Origin: Streptomyces sp. GQFP
GTDB taxonomy: Bacteria > Actinomycetota > Actinomycetes > Streptomycetales > Streptomycetaceae
DNA: 64,000 nt
Assembly: GCF_021545335.1 (NCBI RefSeq)
Contig: NZ_CP089312.1
Span: forward strand, 7,254,001-7,318,000
Direction: 5' to 3'
Part shown: positions 7,806 through 15,870 of the stretch, piece after piece
How positions within the stretch are numbered: position 1 is the stretch's first letter
How the letters are laid out: each line of letters opens with the position of its first letter
Program-made: the position numbers and the translations under genes
Notes under the pieces: generated by a model
Database searches by the model: none
The model's input: the letters and a program-made list of their open reading frames with translations, nothing else
Told to the model about the DNA's origin: nothing

Positions 7806-9028
7806 GGGCAGGCTCCGCCCAGCACGCCCGCCGCCCCGCCTCGTCGTCCCTGGTGCGCGGCGTCTACCTGCCCCGTAGCGCCGACGGTGCCGCGTTCGCC
7901 CTCGCCACCTACGGCATCCCGCTCATCGTGGTCGCGACGACGGGGTCGGCGACGCTGACCGGACTGGCCTTCGCGCTGGAGTGGCTGCCCCGACTGGGCG
8001 CGTTCACGGTGGCCGGCACCCTCGTCGACCGTCACGGGATCGCCCGCGTCTTCCGCACCGCGTGTGCCCTGCGGGCCGTGGTCGCTCTGGTGGCCGCGCT
8101 CCTGCTGGCCGTGCACGGTACGGGAGTTGCGGCGGTGGTGACGGTGATGACGCTCGCCCCGCTGACCGGCTTCCTCACCGAGTTCAGCTATGTCGCGGCG
8201 GAGACCGCGGGCGGCGAGGCGAGCCGGGCGGCAGGAGCCGGGGCACACCGGGTGCAGTCCGTGCTGCTGGGCATCGACCAGACGGCCATGCTCGCCGGGC
8301 CCCTGGTGGCGGGCCTGCTGCTGGAACACGGCGGACCGGCCGTCATGCTCGGCACGCTCGCCGCGTTCTCCGTCCTCGCCGCCGTCCTCGCCTCCGGCCA
8401 CCGGACCACGGCGAGGGCCGCGGTGAGCAGCAAGGGCGGACTGCGCACCGGGTGGCGCACACTGCGGGGACTTCCCGCTCTCGCCTGGCTGGTGGGCGGC
8501 CTGGTCGTCTCCAACACGGCCGTCGCCCTGCTCCAGGCGGCCCTGCCGGTCATCGTGGTCAGCGAACTGGGACGCTCCAGCGCCCAGGCCGGACTCATCT
8601 GGTCCGCCGCGGCCCTCGTCTCCCTGATCGCGATCACCACCGCCCGCCGGGCGATCGACCGGTGGGGCCTGTGGCCGGTCGGCGCCATCGCCGCCGCGAT
8701 CGCCGCCTCAGCGACCCTCGCCGTCGCCCACACCCACACCTACCACGGATACCTCCTGCTCATCGCCGTCCTGATGACCGGCGAGGGCGGCCTCACCGTC
8801 GTCCTGCGCACCCTGCGCTCCCACCTCATCCCAGCGGACGTGTTCGCCAGCACCCTCGCCGTGACGATTCTGCTGCTCCTGCTGCCCTACCCCGTCGCGG
8901 GACTGCTCGTCGCCGCCGTCCCGGTCGCCCAGCTCGGGCACGCCCTCACCGCCGCCGCCCTCCTGCAGGCCCTCGGTCTGGCGACCGCATTCGCCCGGCT
9001 GCGCACCCTGACCGCCCGATCCGCCTGA
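7802..9028 (+). CDS. MFS transporter
   Basis: 408 aa from GTG at 7802, overlapping the previous stop. About ten to twelve hydrophobic segments are visible, with a motif-A-like loop VDRHGIARVFR after the second helix and a long charged central loop near residue 200. It resembles drug-exporter type MFS proteins of actinobacteria. Probably exports the product of the neighbouring ATP-grasp gene or gives resistance. Substrate unknown. Confidence 0.8.
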   Translation: MRAGSAQHARRPASSSLVRGVYLPRSADGAAFALATYGIPLIVVATTGSATLTGLAFALEWLPRLGAFTVAGTLVDRHGIARVFRTACALRAVVALVAALLLAVHGTGVAAVVTVMTLAPLTGFLTEFSYVAAETAGGEASRAAGAGAHRVQSVLLGIDQTAMLAGPLVAGLLLEHGGPAVMLGTLAAFSVLAAVLASGHRTTARAAVSSKGGLRTGWRTLRGLPALAWLVGGLVVSNTAVALLQAALPVIVVSELGRSSAQAGLIWSAAALVSLIAITTARRAIDRWGLWPVGAIAAAIAASATLAVAHTHTYHGYLLLIAVLMTGEGGLTVVLRTLRSHLIPADVFASTLAVTILLLLLPYPVAGLLVAAVPVAQLGHALTAAALLQALGLATAFARLRTLTARSA

Positions 9029-9059
9029 CCTTCCGGTACGAGAGGACCCCTCGCCGCAC

Positions 9060-9380
9060 ATGCCCACCATCACCCAGGACGGACTTCCCGGCCTCGGCCT
9101 CCCGCACCGGGACGGCCCCTCCATCACCGACCAGTTCCGCGTGTTCAACGCACAGCACCCCTGGGTCTACCGCGCCCTGGAGCAGCTCGTCGCCGAACGC
9201 CTCGGCCAGGGAGCGACCCGGGTCGGGATGAAGGCGCTGTTCGAGGCCCTGCGCTGGCGCCACCCCCACGGGGTCAAGGGCCTCAACAACAACTACACGG
9301 CCCTGTACGCACGCCAGTTGATCGCCGCGCACCCGCACTGGGCCTCCGCGATCGAGACGCGCCGCCGACGCAGCCCGTGA
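9060..9380 (+). CDS. Small phage/plasmid-type protein with LNNNY motif
   Basis: 106 aa. The pattern FRVFNAQHPWVYRALEQL, then RVGMKALFEALRW and LNNNYTALYARQLIAAHPHW, ending in ETRRRR, is recognisable from small proteins encoded by actinobacterial phages and plasmids. Function unknown; the composition suggests a compact DNA- or protein-binding fold. It sits between the MFS and ATP-grasp genes in the same direction. Confidence 0.65.
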   Translation: MPTITQDGLPGLGLPHRDGPSITDQFRVFNAQHPWVYRALEQLVAERLGQGATRVGMKALFEALRWRHPHGVKGLNNNYTALYARQLIAAHPHWASAIETRRRRSP

Positions 9381-9431
9381 ACCGGGCACCGTCCCGCCGA
9401 CCGTCCGTTCAGATCATCGAGGAGCCTGTTC

Positions 9432-10694
9432 TTGTCCGACCGCCCCATCGTCCTGGTCGTCGCAGCCGATCGGGAAGCCGAGGGATACCGCGGAACCTGC
9501 CTTAAGGCCGTGACCGCCGCCTACGACGTCGTCCTCATCACCGGCGAGGAGCCCTCGTGGGAAGTGCCCTACATCCGCGACTGCGTGGTCGTCGCGGACC
9601 CGACCGATCAGGCGGCGCTGTCCGCCGCGGGCCAGGTGCTGGCCGAGCGCCACCGGCTGGCCGGGGCGTTCACCTGGACCGAGTGGTGTCTCGTCCCGGT
9701 CGCCCGCCTCGCCCGCCGGCTCGGCCTGCCCACCACGGCACCGGAAGTGATGCGGGCGTGCCGCAACAAGGCCACCGCACGCACCTTGTTCGCCCGGCAC
9801 GGCGTCCCTTCCGCCGCCTCCGTCAGCGTCCGCAGCCTGTCGGAGGCGCAGGACGCCGCCGAGCGGATCGGCTACCCGGTCGTCCTCAAGCCCGCCGCAC
9901 ACGCGGCCAGCATCGGCGTCATCAGGGCCGACACCCCCGAACAGCTCGGCGCGGCCTACGCGTTCACGAACCAGGTGGCCGGGCTGGGACGCGAGAGCCG
10001 CAGCGTCCTGGTCGAGGAGTACCTCGACGGGCCCGAGGTCTCCGTCGAGTGCGTCACGCACCGTGGCGAGACCACCGCGGTTGCCCTCACCCGCAAGACG
10101 GTTGGGATGCCGCCGTACTTCGAGGAGACGGCGCACTCGGTCGACGCGGCCGACCCCCTGCTCGCCGTGGTCGCCCCCGCCGCGCGGGCGGCGATCCGCG
10201 CGCTCGGGATCACCGACGGCGTCAGCCACGTCGAACTCCGCCTGGTCAACGGCCGCCCCCGTCTCATCGAGGTCAACGGCCGCATCGCCGGCGACATGAT
10301 CAGCCATCTGGTGAGCCTCGCCACCGGTATCGACCTGCCGCGCGCCGCCGCCGACATCGCCTGCGACCGCGCCCCCGACCTCACGCCCACCCGCGCCTCG
10401 GCCGCCGCGATTCGCCTCCTCTACCCGGACACCTCCGGCACCCTCGACCGCCTGGCGTACGAGGGCGAGAGGCCGTCGTGGCTGGAGCGCCTCCACTTCC
10501 AGCACCACGTCGGCGACGACCTGCTGCTGCCCGCCGACGGGGGCGACATGTTCACCGCCCGCATCGGCTACCTGATCACCACCGCGCCCACCTCCGCCGT
10601 GGCGCAGGCTCGCGCCGAACAGGCCCTGGGCAGCCTCGACATCCACATCACACCCCACACCCCCCATGCGCTCGCCGACGGCAGGGTCGCATGA
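9432..10694 (+). CDS. ATP-grasp ligase (amino-acid/peptide ligase type)
   Basis: 420 aa from TTG at 9432 with GAGGAG upstream. The ATP-grasp core is clear: RNKATARTLFARHGVP (start of the domain), GYPVVLKPAAHAASIGV (nucleotide-binding lysine strand), VEEYLDGPEVSVE, and metal-binding VELRLVNGRPRLIEVNGR. The N-terminal Rossmann-like part and the C-terminal extension (about residues 320-420) resemble L-amino-acid ligases of the BacD/BL00235 group. Such enzymes form a dipeptide or amide with ATP hydrolysis. The next gene, an MFS transporter, overlaps by 4 nt, so product export is likely. Substrate unknown. Confidence 0.8.
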   Translation: MSDRPIVLVVAADREAEGYRGTCLKAVTAAYDVVLITGEEPSWEVPYIRDCVVVADPTDQAALSAAGQVLAERHRLAGAFTWTEWCLVPVARLARRLGLPTTAPEVMRACRNKATARTLFARHGVPSAASVSVRSLSEAQDAAERIGYPVVLKPAAHAASIGVIRADTPEQLGAAYAFTNQVAGLGRESRSVLVEEYLDGPEVSVECVTHRGETTAVALTRKTVGMPPYFEETAHSVDAADPLLAVVAPAARAAIRALGITDGVSHVELRLVNGRPRLIEVNGRIAGDMISHLVSLATGIDLPRAAADIACDRAPDLTPTRASAAAIRLLYPDTSGTLDRLAYEGERPSWLERLHFQHHVGDDLLLPADGGDMFTARIGYLITTAPTSAVAQARAEQALGSLDIHITPHTPHALADGRVA

Positions 10695-11848
10695 GCCATC
10701 TGCTCGCCTCAGCCCGACGCGAGCGGACGGTGCTGACCGGCTACTTCCTGGGACTCGGCGCGGTGATGGCCCTCTGGGGCGCGCGGATGCCCGCCGTCCA
10801 GCACGCCGCCCACCTGAGCACCGCACGCCTGTCCTTGGTGCTGCTGGCCGCCGCCCTCGGCATGGTCGCCGGCCTCACCACCGGCGGCCGGCTCGCCCGG
10901 CCCGAGTTGCTGCCCGCCCTCACCATCGGCGGTGGCGCCGGACTCGCCGGATGTCTCGCCGTCCTGGGACAGTGCACCACCCTCACCTCGCTGCTCCTGG
11001 CCGCCATGCTCTTCGGGGCCGCGCACGGAATCCTGGACGTCGCCCTCAACACGGCGGCCGTGCGCTGCCAGAACGCCATCGGCCGGCCCATCATGGCGTC
11101 CCTGCACGCCGCCTACTCCGGCGGAGCCCTCGCCGGTGCCGGCCTCGCCGCCGCGACGGCCCGTATGCCGCACACCGCCCTCTTCCTGGTGACCGGCCTG
11201 GCCCTGGTTGTTCTTGTACTCGCCAACGCATCACGCACCCTCGCCCTGGCGGGCCTGGGGCATCCGGCAGCGTTCACCGGGCCCGGGGCCGACGAGGGAG
11301 GCCGGGCGTTGTCGGCAGCGAAGCTGTGGCTGCTGGGCGCCCTGGCCGCCGCGATCCTGCTCGGAGAGGGGGCCGCCGCCGACTGGGCCGCCGTCCACCT
11401 GCACAGCCTGCACGCCACAACGGCTGTCAGTGCCACAGCGTTTGCCCTCTATAGCGGCGCCATGATGACCGGCCGGTTGACCGGCGACAAGCTCACCGCC
11501 GCCGTCGGTGCTCCCGCCGTGGTCCGCGCCGGCGCGCTGCTGGCCGCGGCCGGCCTGGCCACCGGCGTATCAGCTGCCAGCGTGCCGCTCGCCCTGGCCG
11601 GGTGGGCCGTCTTCGGCCTCGGGCTGTCCACCACCATCCCCTCGCTCATCACCGCCGCCGGCGCCGGCGGACCCCGAGCGGTGGCCACGGTCTCCGTCAC
11701 CGGCTACCTCGGCCTGCTCGCCGGCCCCGCCCTCATCGGCGCCCTCGCCTCCGCCACGTCCTTGTCCACGGCCCTGCTGCTGCCCGCCCTCCTCGCAGCC
11801 GCCGTCGCCGCCCTCGCCCACCGCGCCCTGGAGAACACCACCCCTTGA
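10691..11848 (+). CDS. MFS transporter, YbjJ/FucP-like
   Basis: 385 aa coupled by an ATGA overlap to the ATP-grasp gene and by TTGA to the HAD gene. Twelve hydrophobic segments are discernible. The start FLGLGAVMALWGARMPAVQ and the segment AHGILDVALNTAAV resemble the YbjJ-like branch of MFS. Probable exporter or importer for the substrate or product of the adjacent ligase. Confidence 0.8.
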   Translation: MSHLLASARRERTVLTGYFLGLGAVMALWGARMPAVQHAAHLSTARLSLVLLAAALGMVAGLTTGGRLARPELLPALTIGGGAGLAGCLAVLGQCTTLTSLLLAAMLFGAAHGILDVALNTAAVRCQNAIGRPIMASLHAAYSGGALAGAGLAAATARMPHTALFLVTGLALVVLVLANASRTLALAGLGHPAAFTGPGADEGGRALSAAKLWLLGALAAAILLGEGAAADWAAVHLHSLHATTAVSATAFALYSGAMMTGRLTGDKLTAAVGAPAVVRAGALLAAAGLATGVSAASVPLALAGWAVFGLGLSTTIPSLITAAGAGGPRAVATVSVTGYLGLLAGPALIGALASATSLSTALLLPALLAAAVAALAHRALENTTP

Positions 11849-12477
11849 CCCGCACCATCACCGCACACCCCGGCCTCGACGCCGCGATCCTCGACTACAA
11901 CGGCGTCATCGGCCGCCAGCCCCGTCTCGATCAGTGGCAGCACCTCGCCCGCACCGCCCACTGGCCCGAGCAGGATCTCGCGGGCTTCCAGGACGCTGTC
12001 TGGGGCGCCCGACCGGCGTACGACGCCGGGCAGTTGAGCGATATGGCGTACTGGGCGAAGGTCCTCGGCTCTCACCCGGGCCCGCGCCTGCTGCGCCAAC
12101 TGCGCGACGCCGACACCGATATGTGGACCACCACGGACGACCGCGTCCTCGCTGTCTTGGAGCGCGCCCACTCCAGCGGGCTGCCGTTGTTCCTGCTGTC
12201 GAACGCGCCCGCCCACCTCAGCGACGTCCTCGACGCCACCGACTGGTGCCGCCGGCTCATGACCGGCGCCTTCTACTCGGCCCGCCTCCAGACGAACAAG
12301 CCCAACCCCGCCGCCTACCGGCAAGCCCTGGCCGCGACCGGAGCCCGGGACCCGCGACGGGTGCTGTTCGTCGACGACCGGGCGGAGAACTGCCAGGCCG
12401 CCGAGCGCCTGGGCCTGCGCACCCTGCACTACACCGGCCGGGTCGTCGACCTCGAAGCCGCACTGCTCTCCGGCTGA
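11845..12477 (+). CDS. HAD-superfamily hydrolase-like protein
   Basis: 210 aa from TTG overlapping the transporter stop. HAD motifs: motif I DYNGVIG near residue 16, motif II LFLLSNAP, lysine region QTNKPNPAAYRQAL and motif IV VLFVDDRAENCQAA. The second Asp of motif I (general acid/base in DxD phosphatases) is replaced by Asn, while the nucleophile Asp is kept. That is reported in some HAD branches and may mean a dehalogenase-like or weak phosphatase activity. Last gene of the coupled 6442-12477 block. Confidence 0.75.
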   Translation: MTRTITAHPGLDAAILDYNGVIGRQPRLDQWQHLARTAHWPEQDLAGFQDAVWGARPAYDAGQLSDMAYWAKVLGSHPGPRLLRQLRDADTDMWTTTDDRVLAVLERAHSSGLPLFLLSNAPAHLSDVLDATDWCRRLMTGAFYSARLQTNKPNPAAYRQALAATGARDPRRVLFVDDRAENCQAAERLGLRTLHYTGRVVDLEAALLSG

Positions 12478-12513
12478 TCCACCCTCCCCATCCCTTCATC
12501 CCTCAGGATCTTT

Positions 12514-13350
12514 GTGCCTTCGAACGACATCGGCGGGGACGTCTACGTCTCACCCCGCTACCTCGCCGGGCTGCCCGGACACGCCGACCCCAGCTTCCAT
12601 CCGGTGGCCCACTGGCCCCATCACCGCCTCGACGCCGGCCCGTGCCAGCTGGTGGTCACCTCGCCGGACCACCGCATCCGCATCGGCTGGCTCGGCGACG
12701 ACCACGACACGTGGCTGATCAGCGCCGCCGAGGACCCCGTCTCTGCTGCCCGCTGGACGGCGCGCATCAACCAGAACACTCCACCCGAGATCGTCGAAGG
12801 ACTCACCCGCGCCCTGGCCGCCGAGTGGGACGAAGACAGCGACTCCTTCCTCACCTCGCGGTCTTACTTCTGGAGCGACGCGGTGCGGCCGTTGCTCGAC
12901 GCGGGCTGGGAGAAGGGACCCCTCGCACGCGGCAGGGTGGAGGTCGTCTCCCCGGACGGCCTGGCCGGAGCGAGCATCGACGTTGTGACCTCCAGCCCCG
13001 ACGCCGAGACCGTGACTTTGTGGGCCGGACCGCCGGGATGGGCAACCCGCGCCGAGGCGACCTTCACCGCACGCACGCCCAAGCACCTGATCGCTGCCAC
13101 CGCCGCCGCCCTCGCCGATCCCACCCCCGTCCTGCGCTACAGGGACTCACTCGACCCGCGGCTCGCCCAGCTGGCCCGGCTCACCCCCGTCACACCGCCC
13201 CGGCCACCTGCGCCGACCCCACTCGACATCCAGCGGGCCGCCGCAACCCGCCGCCCAGCCGCCGTACCGGCCCGCAGTGTGCGCCGGTGGACCACCGCCA
13301 CACCCCCGCCCGCACCGGCCCTGAGCCCCCGCCCGGGCCTTCGCCGCTGA
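12514..13350 (+). CDS. DUF317 protein
   Basis: 278 aa from GTG at 12514 with an AGGAT upstream. YVSPRYLAG near the N-terminus and two repeats ending in pattern WTARINQNTPPEIVEGLTRAL and ATFTARTPKHLIAATAAAL are the DUF317 signature, a Streptomyces-specific family common on plasmids and ICEs. The C-terminal 70 residues are low complexity (Pro, Ala, Arg). Function unknown. Confidence 0.8.
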   Translation: MPSNDIGGDVYVSPRYLAGLPGHADPSFHPVAHWPHHRLDAGPCQLVVTSPDHRIRIGWLGDDHDTWLISAAEDPVSAARWTARINQNTPPEIVEGLTRALAAEWDEDSDSFLTSRSYFWSDAVRPLLDAGWEKGPLARGRVEVVSPDGLAGASIDVVTSSPDAETVTLWAGPPGWATRAEATFTARTPKHLIAATAAALADPTPVLRYRDSLDPRLAQLARLTPVTPPRPPAPTPLDIQRAAATRRPAAVPARSVRRWTTATPPPAPALSPRPGLRR

Positions 13351-13383
13351 TCCACACGACCCATCCACGCGGGAAGGAGCGAT

Positions 13384-13871
13384 ATGGCCCTGCAGGCCCC
13401 CGAGTTCTTCGCCGAACTGTGCCTCCCCTTCCACGACAGCACCGTCGTGGGCAACACCTACTTCGCCGCCCCATCCCGGACACACTGCTGCGGCTGCGGA
13501 TCGACTTCACCAAGACCATCCACGCGGACACCTACGGCGGCCTGCGCCTGGCACTCGTCCACTCGGACCGCGGTGAGATCGACTCGGTGGCCCTCAGCTT
13601 CGTGGATCACGGCACCTTCCACCGCCGCGACGAAGCCCACAACACCCGGGTGAACACCAAGCAGTACGGCACGTTCAGCACCTACCACCGCCCCGGCCGG
13701 CCGCCGTGGGAGGGCGCCGTCACGACCGGACTGCGCGACGCGATCGAGCAGTACACCGCCGTGTGGTTCCCCGGCGCGTGGGCCGCGTCCCCACCGAGCC
13801 GCCCTGCTTGCCGTACCGCTCACCCGGCGCCCGCCCGGCCGAGCGCACGGGCCAGTGGCCGAGCCCGCTGA
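13384..13871 (+). pseudogene. Broken accessory gene, single-base frameshift near 13470
   Basis: ATG at 13384 follows AAGGAG. The first frame gives FFAELCLPFHDSTVVGNTYF and then fails; from about 13477 a second frame continues sensibly with LRIDFTKTIHADTYGGLRL to DAIEQYTAVWFPGAW and stops at 13871. Joining the two needs one extra C in the run at 13468-13474. Restored length would be about 162 aa. Either a real inactivating deletion or a sequence error in a C run. Family not recognised. Confidence 0.6.
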
Positions 13872-13929
13872 ATCCCAGTCCTCCCAGGCCCTTTCCCCCG
13901 CGTGGCCTTTCCCGGCAGGAGCCATCTTC

Positions 13930-14715
13930 GTGTTGCCCGACCCCTTCAAAGACCTCGACCCCACCCAGCCTGTCAAGGTTCTCCCGCGCCACCTGGCCGG
14001 CCCCGGCCCGGCAGACCTCCACACGGCCTGGCCGTTCCCCTTCGACGAGGACTGGTCACTGCACCAGCCCGACGAAGGAACGGCCTACGCCACCAGCCCC
14101 TGCCTTCGCCTGTGGACCAGCTTCACCCCCGAACCCGAAAAGCGGGGCAAGGGGACATGGACCATCGGCGCCAATCGTGCCCCGTTCGGGCAGACCGACT
14201 GGAAGATCACGTTCGACGCCACCACCCCCGTCGAACTGCTCCACGACATCCACGCCGAACTCCTCGACCTCCACCGGGACGACCGCACCAGCGACCAGGA
14301 CCGGCTCTTCGACGACCCCACTGCACCGTACGAGGGGTACGCGCCGTTGTTCGCACGGGGCTGGAGCCACGACGTCAAGACCGACGGCACGCAGACCTTC
14401 TTCGCCCCGGACGGGCTCGGCGGCGTGCGGCACCGGTACGCCACCAAGGACTTCGGCACAGCGGCCTGGCGAGCCTGGGGCGGATACCCGAGCGAACCGT
14501 ACTGGCAGGCGCACTTCTCGTTCGGCACACCTACCACCCTCGTCGCGGCCTTCACCGCCTCGCTGATCTCCACTGAACCGCTGCACCGCACCGTCCAGGA
14601 CGTCCCCTTCCACACCCGCCGCCACCTCTACGTCGCCACGGCGGCAACCAAACCGCCATCCACCTACTCACCTGCCGCCCCGCCTCCGGCGACGGCCTCT
14701 GGCCGGACCCGATGA
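13930..14715 (+). CDS. DUF317 protein
   Basis: 261 aa from GTG at 13930, chosen because AGGAG lies 8 nt upstream; an in-frame GTG at 13855 has no such site. VLPRHLAGPG and two units ending WKITFDATTPVELLHDIH and AHFSFGTPTTLVAAFTASL are DUF317-type. Pro/Ala-rich C-terminus. Part of the DUF317 cluster with the gene at 12514. Confidence 0.75.
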   Translation: MLPDPFKDLDPTQPVKVLPRHLAGPGPADLHTAWPFPFDEDWSLHQPDEGTAYATSPCLRLWTSFTPEPEKRGKGTWTIGANRAPFGQTDWKITFDATTPVELLHDIHAELLDLHRDDRTSDQDRLFDDPTAPYEGYAPLFARGWSHDVKTDGTQTFFAPDGLGGVRHRYATKDFGTAAWRAWGGYPSEPYWQAHFSFGTPTTLVAAFTASLISTEPLHRTVQDVPFHTRRHLYVATAATKPPSTYSPAAPPPATASGRTR

Positions 14716-14749
14716 CCTCCCCACCACTCGATCAAGGAGTCCCCTTCTC

Positions 14750-15775
14750 GTGCCTGCTCGTTTCGCCCGTGGCGCCAGCAGATCCGCTGCCCTCGCCGCC
14801 GCGCTGACCGCCACCCTCACCTGCGCCACGGCCGCGACCGCCCAGGCGTCCGAGCCGACGCCCTCGGCCTCCACTGTTCCCGCTGAGACGCCGGCAGCGG
14901 ATGCGGGCAGCGTCGCGATCACCACGAAGGACACGGCCGGAGACGTCCTGCCCGGCGCCGCGTTCCTCCTTCTCGACTCCTCCGGCCAGGAGGCCGGACG
15001 CGGGAAGACCGACGCCCAGGGGAAGCTGACCTTCCCCGCCCTCGCGCCCGGCGTCTACCGGCTGAAGGAGACGGACTCCGGAAGCCCGCTCCACGACGTC
15101 GCCGCCGACCAGGACGTCATCGTCACCCCCGGCGCGACCGCCCCCGTGACGGTCATCGGCACCTTCAAGCCCGCCCATCTCACCCTGAAGGCCAAGGACA
15201 ACAAGACCGGCAAGCTGCTGCCCGGCTCCACCGTCAACATCGGAACCGGTGACACGACCCTCCTCACCCTCACGACGGGCCCGAAGGGCACGGCCTCCGG
15301 GGAGCTGCCGATCTCCAGCCGTACGACGAAGTTCTGGGTCAAGCAGACCAAGGCGCCCTCCGGCTACGCCCTGTACAAGCCCTCGAAGACGTTCACCGCA
15401 GGGCCTGGCGCTCCGGTCACCGTGACCGTCACCAACTCCAAGACCGCGACCGGTTCGAGCCCTGCTCCGACCGAGAAGGCGACGGACCAGCCGACCAGCA
15501 CGCCGACCACGCAGGGCGACAAGACGGTCGGCGGCACGTCGGCGCGTCCGGCGGACTCCGCGACGCCGGACACCGACTCCTCGCTGGCGGCCGACGCGTC
15601 CGGCGAGACCACGTCCACGACCCCCGCCGGCTCCCTCGCCCACACCGGAGCCGATGCCAGCCCGTGGCTCGCGGGCGGAGCAGGTCTCCTTGTCGCCAGT
15701 GGCATCGGAATGCTGGCTGCTGCCCGAGCTCGCCGTACGGGCAACAGCGAGAACACACCGTCCGGTGAAGGGTGA
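14750..15775 (+). CDS. Surface protein with SpaA-like domains and LAHTG sorting signal
   Basis: 341 aa from GTG at 14750 (AAGGAG upstream). Signal peptide about 1-34. Two prealbumin-like (SpaA/Cna-B) repeats: GSVAITTKDTAGDVLPGAAF to VIVTPGAT, and LTLKAKDNKTGKLLPGST to VTVTVTNSK. A Thr/Pro-rich stalk (about 225-300) leads to LAHTG, a hydrophobic segment and a short basic tail, a sorting signal of the LAxTG type used by class E sortases in Streptomyces. Probably covalently attached to peptidoglycan on aerial or vegetative surface. No sortase gene is in the window, so a host sortase would be used. Confidence 0.85.
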   Translation: MPARFARGASRSAALAAALTATLTCATAATAQASEPTPSASTVPAETPAADAGSVAITTKDTAGDVLPGAAFLLLDSSGQEAGRGKTDAQGKLTFPALAPGVYRLKETDSGSPLHDVAADQDVIVTPGATAPVTVIGTFKPAHLTLKAKDNKTGKLLPGSTVNIGTGDTTLLTLTTGPKGTASGELPISSRTTKFWVKQTKAPSGYALYKPSKTFTAGPGAPVTVTVTNSKTATGSSPAPTEKATDQPTSTPTTQGDKTVGGTSARPADSATPDTDSSLAADASGETTSTTPAGSLAHTGADASPWLAGGAGLLVASGIGMLAAARARRTGNSENTPSGEG

Positions 15776-15801
15776 CGTAGCGTCATTAGCCGTGATGCAA
15801 A

Positions 15802-15828
15802 GGCCCGGAAGTCCCTGACTTCCGGGCC
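15802..15828. terminator. Bidirectional hairpin terminator
   Basis: GGCCCGGAAGTC (15802-15813) and GACTTCCGGGCC (15817-15828) form a perfect 12-bp stem with a CCT loop. It sits between convergent genes ending at 15775 (+) and 15871 (-). Confidence 0.85.
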
Positions 15829-15870
15829 CTTCCTCGTCTCGGGTGGCGGTGAAAAGCCCGCAAGCCGCGG

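Noticed and set aside
11508..13871. Long plus-strand frame of nearly 790 residues
   Set aside because: A shadow of the MFS, HAD and DUF317 genes; only its last part (from about 13477) is real, as the frameshifted end of the 13384 gene.
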